A stretch of 7,216 nucleotides of DNA, taken from positions 1 through 7,216 of the forward strand of contig CALNBW010000044.1 in the NCBI GenBank assembly GCA_937874815.1, written 5' to 3'. A model generated the notes under the pieces. That model did no database searches. It saw only the letters and a program-made list of their open reading frames with translations, and was not told where the DNA came from. The DNA is from an uncultured Bacillota bacterium (GTDB lineage: Bacteria; Bacillota; UBA994; UBA5500). Below, in pieces: positions 1 to 5,964 of the stretch (its first letter is position 1; every line of letters starts with the position of its first letter). Both the position numbers and the translations under genes were made by a program.

Positions 1-251
1 AGCATTTCCATCTAGACCTAGAAACCCTATCCGACTTGGAGCAGCACATTGCTGACAAGACGGCTGCCAATGAGCTCGTCGGCTGGGCCTTACTCGGCTG
101 GTGTGGCGATGAGGCCTGCGAGGCCCAAATCAAGGAGACTACCAAGTTCACTTCCCGCAACATCCCCTTCGACCCGCCGGCACACAAGGCCACTTGCGCT
201 GTCTGCGGCAAGCCCGCCGAGCACACCGTCTGGTTCGCGCGCGCCTACTAG
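1..251 (+). CDS. proS: Prolyl-tRNA synthetase, C-terminal end (partial)
   Basis: This is the last 82 codons of a gene that begins before the window; the reading frame is open from base 3 and stops at TAG 249-251. ProRS charges tRNA-Pro with proline in the cytoplasm. The visible part is the C-terminal zinc-binding-like domain of the archaeal/eukaryotic-type enzyme, which some bacteria carry. It has the segment GWALLGWCGDEAC (Cys-x4-Cys), then IPFDPP, then CAVCGKPAEH (Cys-x2-Cys), and ends in WFARAY. The C-terminal tyrosine is a hallmark of this ProRS subgroup. The catalytic core and anticodon-binding domain lie outside the window. A GGGGACG-type element follows the stop codon after five bases, and the gene converges on the minus-strand genes to its right. 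The family assignment is confident; nothing can be said about its promoter or about a possible T-box leader, which would lie upstream. Confidence 0.93.
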   Translation, partial: HFHLDLETLSDLEQHIADKTAANELVGWALLGWCGDEACEAQIKETTKFTSRNIPFDPPAHKATCAVCGKPAEHTVWFARAY

Positions 252-285
252 GACAGGGGGACGGAGTTTTCGCCTGCAAGTAACT
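252..285 (+). repeat. GGGGACG element, diverged copy after proS
   Basis: The bases directly after the proS stop read GACAGGGGGACGGAG and continue to GCCTGCAAGTAACT. The core GGGGACG (257-263) is the same as in the copies near 2751 and 5942, and here too it lies in the sense orientation of the gene it follows. Beyond the core the match to the better copies is weak (about 10 of 15 over GCCAGGGAATAACTG, with one base of offset), so membership rests mainly on core, position and orientation. Confidence 0.4.
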
Positions 286-365
286 TCCATGAAGGTCAAA
301 GGGGCTGTCGCAAATAGCTCGGGCCGAGGGGTACTGCTCGGCATGTGACTCCCGCGACATCTTAA

Positions 366-396
366 GAATTGTGGCAGCGAATTGCTACCGCAATTC
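366..396. other. Long imperfect hairpin between proS and the GNAT gene
   Basis: GAATTGTGG (366-374) pairs with CCGCAATTC (388-396) through nine pairs including one G-T wobble. Inside it, AGC (376-378) pairs with GCT (384-386) around a five-base GAATT loop, with one C/A mismatch between the two stems. It lies between two converging genes, where a two-way terminator would be expected, but neither side has a proper T-run, so a terminator role is only possible. Within the rest of 286-485 there are only short inverted repeats (CCGAG/CTCGG near 325-345); from 397 to 485 I see no gene or site. Confidence 0.45.
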
Positions 397-485
397 ACCA
401 GCTGACACCAATCGTGCCTACGCAGGACGCCATCGGCCCCTTACCATCTTCATACCCTATTCATATTGCCACATTCCTGTATACT

Positions 486-1496
486 CTAGAATTGCAGGTA
501 CCAAAATAGCGCTTGTTCTTTCTTATACGCGGAATTCCCATACAGCATCACATCGACACCTCCTAGCTGAAAACCACACCTCTTATAGAACCTGCAAGCA
601 GTTAGGTTAATATCTTGGGTCTCCAGCATCAAACCTGGCATTCCGCCGGCCTTGGCCCATTGTATGGCTGCGGCTATCAATTTCTTGCCAATACCCCTAG
701 CCCGATAATCTCTAGCCACACTAATATCCTCGATGAAGCCATACTGGTTCCAATTCCGCCTCAGACAAATCTGGCCCACGCACTGGCGGTCTAGATATGC
801 TAGGAAAACGCACCTATCCGGGTTGTTAATGTACTGACTGAAATCTAGTTGCTCATCTGGATAGCACTTTTCATAGGGTGTTGGGAAGATTTCCTCTGTC
901 CACGCCCATTGGCCATCCGCGAAAGCAGCCTTAACCCGGCCAACTATCAGAAACGGCTGGTTAGATTTGTTCACGGTGCTCAGCTGCCCCCAAGTCAACG
1001 GCAGGATTTGGACGGAGTCACCTGTCGCCATGTCAATATCGTGCTGCACGCTGACTACATTTCTGGGCTGGTAGCAGTAGATGATTTCTGGATCATCTTC
1101 ATCCAACTGGTCAATCCAGCCGCAACGCTTGAAGCCACATTTCTCAAGTAGCTTTTGCATGGGTAGATTTGAGGAATTGGTTGAAGTGAATAAGCGCTCT
1201 TCCCCGCATTGTTGCTGTACAGCGCAGAGCAGCATCTCGCCCAGCCCTTTACGGCGGTATCCTTGCTCGACAATCAGGAGTTCAAGAAAGTGCTTGCCAT
1301 AAAAGTTGTTGCTGAGCAGACTAAAAGCGACGATTTTCTGTCTGATTGTAATTACATGGACTAAGCCGTTCTCAACTCCCTGGCAAATCTGCCCTGCCCT
1401 GGATCTTGAGCCAACAACGCTTTCATCTAGACTGATAATCTCCTCACACTGAGATAGCGCGGCTTGTTGTATGCGAACGCTGCAAAGCTCGCCCAT
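486..1496 (-). CDS. Two-domain GNAT acetyltransferase, C-terminal half Sat4/streptothricin acetyltransferase-like
   Basis: The 336-residue protein holds two GNAT folds in tandem, each expected to move an acetyl group from acetyl-CoA to an amine. The first (about 1-145) has the acetyl-CoA pyrophosphate loop YRRKGLG (80-86) and a typical KLLEKCGF end (115-122). The second (about 163-336) has RDYRARGIG (262-270), then LETQDINLTACRFYKRCGF (291-309), and ends in ALFWYLQF. This half closely follows the streptothricin acetyltransferase pattern from memory of Sat4 (PFEVIG, WTFTE, RKNWNRYAYIEDIAV, LETQDNNLIACKFY, VDTMLYAN, FWYLRF), an enzyme that acetylates the beta-lysine of streptothricin. Sat4 is about 180 residues long, so an extra N-terminal GNAT domain is unusual. 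The start ATG has GGGAAGG seven bases upstream. Resistance is an inference; the real substrate could be another amine. No clear terminator follows the gene. Confidence 0.88.
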   Translation of the reverse strand: MGELCSVRIQQAALSQCEEIISLDESVVGSRSRAGQICQGVENGLVHVITIRQKIVAFSLLSNNFYGKHFLELLIVEQGYRRKGLGEMLLCAVQQQCGEERLFTSTNSSNLPMQKLLEKCGFKRCGWIDQLDEDDPEIIYCYQPRNVVSVQHDIDMATGDSVQILPLTWGQLSTVNKSNQPFLIVGRVKAAFADGQWAWTEEIFPTPYEKCYPDEQLDFSQYINNPDRCVFLAYLDRQCVGQICLRRNWNQYGFIEDISVARDYRARGIGKKLIAAAIQWAKAGGMPGLMLETQDINLTACRFYKRCGFQLGGVDVMLYGNSAYKKEQALFWYLQF

Positions 1497-1568
1497 ATAG
1501 TTGCCTTCCCGTAAAGTAGGTTCTACGACTAATGTGTCCGAATGCCCCGTTATAGGGCAGAGCCGAAA

Positions 1569-1608
1569 CCAGTATTTGCCTGGTCCAAGTATCCGTCCCT
1601 GCGGTCCA
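1569..1608 (-). repeat. GGGGACG element, diverged copy after the LapA-domain gene
   Basis: This 40-base stretch aligns without gaps to 2726-2765, with about 31 of 40 bases the same by eye. It keeps the CCAG-N7-CTGG hairpin (1569-1583), the CGTCCC core and the full octamer GCGGTCCA (1601-1608). It begins three bases after the stop codon of the LapA-domain gene, and the GGGACGG core reads in that gene's sense direction. Conservation of the hairpin arms and loop length while the loop bases differ suggests that structure matters. Confidence 0.55.
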
Positions 1609-1610
1609 TA

Positions 1611-1907
1611 TTACTGTTGCTGGTCTTTATCCTCCAACCGCTTTGCCTCGGCTGCCTCATATACCGCTAGTTTCTGCTTGGCTTCATCAAGAGATTTAGT
1701 CAACTGTCGCACTTGGCTGCGGGCCTTGCCTCCTCTCAACCAAGACCAGACCCAGCCGATAAGCAAGCCAAGTAAAAGTGAAGCTAAAATAACCAACGCT
1801 TGGACGGTAGTAAACGACCAGCCTAAGAAGCTGATCGAGACCGCTTGCGAGTTTTGTACGGCGAACATGACTACTGCAAACAGTAGCAGAAACATTAATA
1901 TTACCAT
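1611..1907 (-). CDS. LapA-domain (DUF1049) small membrane protein
   Basis: This 98-residue protein has two hydrophobic segments (about 2-18 and 33-56), separated by VQNSQAVSISFLGWSF, then a charged tail (about 60-98) rich in K, Q, E and A that probably forms a coiled coil. The VQN(S)..V..FL pattern followed by a second membrane helix ending in G..(W)..L(R) is typical of the LapA/DUF1049 family, named after a protein of lipopolysaccharide assembly but widespread in Gram-positive bacteria, where its role is unknown. It should sit in the cytoplasmic membrane with the tail inside. The start is secure: AAGGAGG stands six bases before the ATG. It starts 31 bases after the nitrilase-like gene and is probably on the same transcript. 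Confidence 0.85.
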   Translation of the reverse strand: MVILMFLLLFAVVMFAVQNSQAVSISFLGWSFTTVQALVILASLLLGLLIGWVWSWLRGGKARSQVRQLTKSLDEAKQKLAVYEAAEAKRLEDKDQQQ

Positions 1908-1913
1908 CGTTAG

Positions 1914-1920
1914 CCTCCTT
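1914..1920 (-). promoter_or_regulatory. Strong ribosome binding site of the LapA-domain gene
   Basis: AAGGAGG on the minus strand, six bases before the ATG at 1907, is a perfect Shine-Dalgarno sequence. It fixes the start of the small membrane protein and lies in the 31-base gap after the nitrilase-like gene. Confidence 0.85.
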
Positions 1921-1938
1921 GCTCGAATGCCCCCAACA

Positions 1939-2688
1939 TTACTTTGTTGCCCCTAATCCAAACGATTTAAGATCTACCTCCAAAATTCCCTGCTGCCCCA
2001 TGTCCAGACTTTCAGAGACTCGCCCCTCATGAAAAACATAACACCCACCGTTAGCTCGAGAGGCATCGTCAACGAAGCTATTGCACATAAGTACAGGGGT
2101 GGCAAGAGGTTCAACCTGTTGCGCATAATCGGCTACCTGATGCTTCAGCCAATCCTCAACTGAAAAATCCACATACAGCGGCCAAAGAATCACATCCGCA
2201 TGCAAGAGGCGCATGGCCTCTATATTTTCATCCTGCCATAGGTCGCCACAGATTGCCGTGGCAAAGCGTAGCCCGCCAAACTCGAACACATGAAAACCAT
2301 CGCCCTCTTTGTATTCGGCCGTAGCAATAGGCTCCTTCCACCCCACCGATATCCTTCTATATAAATCTACTATCTCTCCCTTGCTACCAATAACAAGGTT
2401 GCTACTATACAGGGATCCATGATCATTTTCAATGAATCCAAATGATAGCGCGCAGTCATATTTCCTAGCCAACGCTACGATTCTCTGGATGGATGCGCTA
2501 TCAAGCTCCAGTGCCCTGGTCTTGTCAATCTCATAGTTCCATGACAAGCCTTCGAATCCTTGTAAGAAACTTTCGCCGAAGCAGAGCATATTACAGTTTT
2601 TGTTCTGCTTAAGATATGTCTCCAGCACCATGATCTGATGGTCGATGTCATTGTCTTTCATCAAGGCCGACACTAATCCGATGATCAC
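1939..2688 (-). CDS. Nitrilase/carbon-nitrogen hydrolase family protein
   Basis: This 249-residue protein fits the nitrilase superfamily, which splits C-N bonds of amides or nitriles with a Glu-Lys-Cys triad. The glutamate is E39 in FGESFLQG, and the cysteine is C147 in AICGDLW. The usual lysine position (YRK.H) reads YRRIS (110-114), with arginine at 112. A lysine follows at 118 in GWKEP, and similar GWKEP-type homologues probably exist, so this may be a subfamily trait. The likely start is GTG (2686-2688), preceded by the weak site AGGGCGG; there is no ATG close by. The length suits a single-domain amidase without a fused partner. It heads a probable two-gene unit with the LapA-domain gene. 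The substrate cannot be told from the sequence, and a non-catalytic protein is possible. Confidence 0.85.
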   Translation of the reverse strand: MIIGLVSALMKDNDIDHQIMVLETYLKQNKNCNMLCFGESFLQGFEGLSWNYEIDKTRALELDSASIQRIVALARKYDCALSFGFIENDHGSLYSSNLVIGSKGEIVDLYRRISVGWKEPIATAEYKEGDGFHVFEFGGLRFATAICGDLWQDENIEAMRLLHADVILWPLYVDFSVEDWLKHQVADYAQQVEPLATPVLMCNSFVDDASRANGGCYVFHEGRVSESLDMGQQGILEVDLKSFGLGATK

Positions 2689-2724
2689 AAACTACACCGC
2701 CCTTACAGAATTGGAAATCGGCAA

Positions 2725-2776
2725 CCCAGTTATTCCCTGGCACATGTGTACGTCCCCGCGGTCCACCTGCGGTCCA
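2725..2776 (-). repeat. GGGGACG element, compact copy
   Basis: Read on the minus strand this is GGGGACGTACACATGTG (2757-2741) running directly into CCAGGGAATAACTGGG (2740-2725). The second half holds a CCAG/CTGG hairpin with a seven-base loop, and the first holds the palindrome CACATGTG. Both halves recur exactly at 5932-5948 and 5749-5764, but there 167 bases separate them. On the gene-proximal side the octamer GCGGTCCA occurs twice (2758-2765 and 2769-2776), 11 bases apart, and once more at 1601-1608. The GGGGACG core begins 27 bases after the stop of the GNAT gene, in its sense orientation, and the element fills most of the gap before the nitrilase-like gene. Confidence 0.75.
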
Positions 2777-2783
2777 GCAGTGG

Positions 2784-3245
2784 CTATAGTTCTTTTATCA
2801 TCTTATACTGTGTAATTTTGTAGCCGAGCTTCTGATTCAGCTGCACCATGCCCGTATTACGGGCACTCACTGTGGTGACAATCCTCTTAGCGCTGGTTTC
2901 TGCCTTAGCCCAATCTTCCAGCATAAGCTTTAGCTTAGTAGCTATTCCTTGTCCCCTGTATTCAGGTTTTGTCCACAACGAGATGATGTTGAGAACTTCT
3001 TTGACCTGCTCATGGACTTCGCTCCACAAAAAGGCCACAATCTCGCCGTCGCTCTCGGCGACAAAGCACGCAAACTCCCCTGTTTTATGCTTCTTCTCCA
3101 AACGTACAAATGATTCTTCAACTTCTATGGGGTCCACTACATAATCATCTATCCAAGCCGCTGGTAATGACTCATGTACTTCCGCGATGAGCTCAAATGC
3201 TGCCAAGTCTTCTGGTCCCAACTTCCTAACAGTGTAATCTAACAT
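2784..3245 (-). CDS. GNAT family N-acetyltransferase
   Basis: This 153-residue protein is a single GNAT domain. It shows the acetyl-CoA loop YRGQGIA (96-102) after a beta-strand NIISLWTKPE, then the C-terminal motif SARNTGMVQLNQKLGYK (127-143), the usual N...N.K.GF/Y helix near the end. It should transfer an acetyl group to an amine or a protein N-terminus in the cytoplasm; the acceptor is unknown. I chose the ATG at 3243-3245, which has GGAAGG nine bases upstream; an in-frame TTG two codons earlier overlaps that region less well. It begins 51 bases after the Nudix gene and could share its transcript. It resembles neither half of the GNAT pair at 486-1496 beyond the family motifs. Confidence 0.9.
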   Translation of the reverse strand: MLDYTVRKLGPEDLAAFELIAEVHESLPAAWIDDYVVDPIEVEESFVRLEKKHKTGEFACFVAESDGEIVAFLWSEVHEQVKEVLNIISLWTKPEYRGQGIATKLKLMLEDWAKAETSAKRIVTTVSARNTGMVQLNQKLGYKITQYKMIKEL

Positions 3246-3296
3246 AAGCAACCACCTTCCAAGATAATGCTATTACCACAATAACGTATGGTCTTA

Positions 3297-4034
3297 CTAT
3301 AACTGCTTGTCCAAGCTAAGAACGGCTCCTGCTAACCGATGCCAATGTCTTGCTACAAACTCGGCAGAACCTTGCAGATAAAACGCGGCGTCCGTTGGTA
3401 GTTGTTTGCCCAGATACTCTACTCCTTGCTGTTGCAGGTCATTCCAGTCAGTCGGTTGCTCTAAAAGGGCCAGGAAAACAGCTACGGGCATGAACAGCAA
3501 GCCAGGGATCTCACTAGACGGGTACGGTTGCTGAGATAGCATAGCTTCATATACTGCATTAACATAGTCACGGTCGTAAGGATTCCCACAATCATCACGC
3601 AGAGTTACTTGCCGTTGCCAAACAAGTAAGGGAGCAGGCTCTTCTGCAAGCTTTCCCGAGAAATCTCTTTCCTCAAGAACATCATTGCTGGAAAGCAGAA
3701 GAGTTGATTGGGCACCCTGAATACTAATAGCAACAGATGCTTCCTCCCTCGCTTCTCGCGCTACAGCTGCTAGCAAAGTCTCCCCTGGTTCCATTCCGCC
3801 GCCAATGCCAATCACCGGTATGCTCACTCCCGCCTCGTTGCTGCTCCAATACTTCTCCTGTGCCAGCGCCCAGACTAATCTCCCTTGATACCACGCCACC
3901 AGTCCTGTGCTGATACGTGCAGTTGGTGGATAGGTTAAAAAGTTGAGTAATCCCATGTTACTAGCCCCCAGTTCTAATTCCTCTATACTCAAAAGCCTAT
4001 CACCATCGCAGCTTAGGCATAGAATATAGAGCAT
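3297..4034 (-). CDS. Nudix hydrolase
   Basis: The 245-residue protein carries a Nudix box, G79-x5-E85-x7-R93-E94-A95-x-E97-E98-x-S100-V101, reading GGMEPGE ... REAREEASV. This motif binds the metal that drives hydrolysis of a nucleoside diphosphate linked to another group. The glycine that usually follows the EE pair by two residues is serine here, while all the metal-binding glutamates are kept. The region after the box (about 105-245) is longer than in small MutT-like enzymes and I do not recognise it, so the substrate is unknown. The start is uncertain: the first ATG lacks a ribosome binding site, and M27 (ATG 3954-3956, preceded by a run of G) begins a sequence that leads more naturally into the domain. 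A TAAAAT box at about 4035-4040 could be a promoter element, which would favour M27. Confidence 0.85.
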   Translation of the reverse strand: MLYILCLSCDGDRLLSIEELELGASNMGLLNFLTYPPTARISTGLVAWYQGRLVWALAQEKYWSSNEAGVSIPVIGIGGGMEPGETLLAAVAREAREEASVAISIQGAQSTLLLSSNDVLEERDFSGKLAEEPAPLLVWQRQVTLRDDCGNPYDRDYVNAVYEAMLSQQPYPSSEIPGLLFMPVAVFLALLEQPTDWNDLQQQGVEYLGKQLPTDAAFYLQGSAEFVARHWHRLAGAVLSLDKQL

Positions 4035-4082
4035 TTTATCAACGATATTGCAGAAGTCTTCATTTCGAAATAACTGCTCTTG

Positions 4083-4121
4083 CGTCCCCGCCGCAAATAC
4101 CCCCAGCCCTTTGTGGGGCTG
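4083..4121 (-). repeat. GGGGACG core plus hairpin after the lipoprotein gene
   Basis: GCGGGGACG (4091-4083) matches the core of the compact copy and lies downstream of the lipoprotein gene in its sense orientation, 46 bases past the stop. Between the two is a perfect six-base-pair hairpin, CAGCCC (4104-4109) with GGGCTG (4116-4121) and a six-base loop. The CACATGTG and CCAGGGAATAACTGGG parts are absent, so this is a short or degenerate member at best. The hairpin is followed by GGGGTATTTG rather than a T-run, so it is a weak terminator candidate. Confidence 0.4.
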
Positions 4122-4136
4122 CTAGGATATCCCCCC

Positions 4137-5717
4137 TCAGGGGAGAATCTCCAGCTCCTGGCTTGGAAGACACCTGCGCCCTAGAATGTAATCGTAGCTA
4201 ATCTTGTTCGGAGTAATCCAGCCCAGCGGGCGGTAAGATGTCTGCCCCTGAGCTTCTAGCAGAACCCTTTTCTGACCAGTGGCGACGTCTAGAAGAACTA
4301 AGTCGGCAGTATAGCTAGGAACGAAATCAGCCGGAAGGGTTATACCACTGGGTGTAGCTAGTAGCAATTGACTAATATCAGGGGCCCAGTAGGCCAGAGT
4401 ATAGACGGGCGAGTCAAGTACCACCTGCCGCTCGGGGAAACTCAGCACCTTAAGATTGGTCTCCTGGCCAAGTCCTTCATGAATACTTAAGTAACGATCA
4501 TCGGGCGACCAAGCAAGATGATGCAGCTGATTGAAGCCACCAGGGCGCACGCTAGTTAATAGCTGGGGTCTGGCCTCAGGCAACTGCCAAATGTAGCAGT
4601 CAGACGCTGTCAAGAATGCTACCGCTGACTGATCCTTGCGCCAGGTGATGGAGCATAGCCCGGCCATCTGTAATTTCTCGTTTAGGATAGCTGCCAGATT
4701 AGTACTGCTAAGTTCTGCCTCTGTTAGAACGGGAATTGCAGGATGCAAAGTCACTTCTCCCACATGATAGAACAAATTGTCTGCGGTCCTAATGGATTCG
4801 AATCCCTGCCTATCCCCAAAAAAACGCCGCCTATAAACCGCACGGCCAAGACTGTCCCAAGAGTAAGGCACATATTCGTATTCCCCGGTGGAGCTTGCCA
4901 GCGTCTGCATGATCCCAGCTTCGGCATCAAAAACGGCTAAATCGGTTCCGTATTCAGGTTCGCGAAAGAATAATTCTACATCCTTATTCGGCAATCCCAC
5001 CAAGAGCAGATTCCGCTCGGGTGCCCAGACACCACAACCGGTTATCTCTAAAGATGTAACTAGCTGTCCCCTCGTTGCATCAATAACATAGCAGCAGCGC
5101 AAGGAGCAAGAGCCTGAATCCAACCAGAAGAAGTGATCGTCGTACGACCAAGACATGGCGCTGGCGAATAGGGTATTGATCCCATCTATCTTTTTAGGTT
5201 CGGTATTCCCCGCCTTCCATAGGAAAAGCAATTCATTATTGAACATAAAGGCCACAGCTTGTTTATCATGCGACCAAGTGATTAGGCTAACGCACGCACT
5301 TTGTTTAAGGGCATCTTCCATAGCTCGTACTGCCATGCTACCAGCTGCAGTTTCCATACTAACACTCGGTAGCTCTAACTTTATCCCAGCTTGCGACTTA
5401 GCTTTGATGATGATTTCAGTTGATGCCCCACCAGCAACCTTGCCTGGCACTACTACTTCACGTTCCAACGTCGGCGGCACTTGGCTCATATCCCACGTTA
5501 CCTCACGCTGCTCTTGCTGACCGTTGCTCAGCTCAACCTCTACTTTCGCCGGCAACCTCTGTTCAGACATTGGCGTGCCCGCTAGCACTTCGAGAGGCAC
5601 CAGACTTTCCACATGCTTGACAGTTAGCGTGGAAGTACAGCCACCTAAGGTAGTAACCCCCATAAGTAAGCTCGCACAACAAACCAACGCTAGCCATAAC
5701 TGGTTGCCGTTCTTCAT
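4137..5717 (-). CDS. Lipoprotein with Ig-like and beta-propeller-like regions
   Basis: This 526-residue protein begins with a lipoprotein signal peptide: MKNGNQ, a hydrophobic stretch, then the lipobox TLGGC with C27 as the lipid-bearing cysteine, so it should be exported and anchored to the outside of the membrane. Residues about 35-108 resemble a bacterial Ig-like domain (LP..V.V.LSNG...REVTWD....V.G.V.GG). From about 140 to the end, blocks such as ITWSHDKQAVAF, MSWSYDDHFFWL, ITWRKDQSAVAF and LAWSPDDRYLSI recur, as in TolB/WD40-type beta-propellers. A binding or sensing role at the cell surface is an inference; no catalytic residues are visible. The ATG at 5715-5717 is ten bases from GGAGG; a second ATG (5719-5721) is nearer but lies in a frame lacking the signal peptide. 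The leader holds the long GGGGACG element. Confidence 0.85.
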   Translation of the reverse strand: MKNGNQLWLALVCCASLLMGVTTLGGCTSTLTVKHVESLVPLEVLAGTPMSEQRLPAKVEVELSNGQQEQREVTWDMSQVPPTLEREVVVPGKVAGGASTEIIIKAKSQAGIKLELPSVSMETAAGSMAVRAMEDALKQSACVSLITWSHDKQAVAFMFNNELLFLWKAGNTEPKKIDGINTLFASAMSWSYDDHFFWLDSGSCSLRCCYVIDATRGQLVTSLEITGCGVWAPERNLLLVGLPNKDVELFFREPEYGTDLAVFDAEAGIMQTLASSTGEYEYVPYSWDSLGRAVYRRRFFGDRQGFESIRTADNLFYHVGEVTLHPAIPVLTEAELSSTNLAAILNEKLQMAGLCSITWRKDQSAVAFLTASDCYIWQLPEARPQLLTSVRPGGFNQLHHLAWSPDDRYLSIHEGLGQETNLKVLSFPERQVVLDSPVYTLAYWAPDISQLLLATPSGITLPADFVPSYTADLVLLDVATGQKRVLLEAQGQTSYRPLGWITPNKISYDYILGRRCLPSQELEILP

Positions 5718-5748
5718 TCATACAACACCTCCCTTCCCAGAAACTATG

Positions 5749-5950
5749 CCCAGTTATTCCCTGGTAGAGTACAGGGCTGGGGATACCAGCCCCTCCGCAG
5801 AGGGTACTTCTGTCGATACGCTTCTACGCAGAGATTTCGCCCTACGCAGGTATCCTAGCTACGGGGCGCCTTGGCGCTTACCCCGACTGAGCTTTCATCA
5901 CTTAGATAATGCGTGCTTAACTGGGCACGCGCACATGTGTACGTCCCCGC
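5749..5950 (-). repeat. GGGGACG element, long copy with a structured 167-base interior
   Basis: The outer parts, GCGGGGACGTACACATGTG (5950-5932) and CCAGGGAATAACTGGG (5764-5749), match the compact copy at 2725-2759 exactly. The interior (5765-5931) is unique in the window and rich in inverted repeats: GCGTGC/GCACGC (5911-5916, 5925-5930); GCGCC/GGCGC (5866-5870, 5873-5877); GGGCTGG/CCAGCCC (5774-5780, 5786-5792); and GGATACC/GGTATCC (5781-5787, 5849-5855). The last two overlap and cannot form together. CTACGCAG occurs twice as a direct repeat (5824-5831 and 5842-5849). The stretch ends 31 bases before the lipoprotein start, so it may be transcribed as its leader. I could not match it to a known riboswitch, T-box or intron, and it has no coding frame of note. 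Confidence 0.65.
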
Positions 5951-5964
5951 AGCCCACCCTCAAT

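Noticed and set aside
1544..1560. TGCCC/GGGCA hairpin as a terminator of the LapA-domain gene
   Set aside because: The stem is only five pairs, and no T-run follows on the minus strand.
1501..1956. A 151-codon plus-strand open frame opposite the LapA-domain gene
   Set aside because: It is antisense to a gene with a perfect ribosome binding site and clear membrane segments, and has low-complexity composition typical of a shadow.
5560..5721. Alternative start ATG (5719-5721) closer to the ribosome binding site, opening a frame of about 53 codons that starts MNEERQPVMAS
   Set aside because: The frame is short and lacks recognisable features, whereas the ATG at 5715-5717 gives a complete lipoprotein signal peptide and 526 residues.
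5765..5931. A known riboswitch (c-di-AMP ydaO type, c-di-GMP, cobalamin) or a T-box in the lipoprotein leader
   Set aside because: A few short stretches recall the ydaO consensus, but its conserved core around CCGACAGCUAAC is absent, and there is no T-box AGGGTGG-type sequence.
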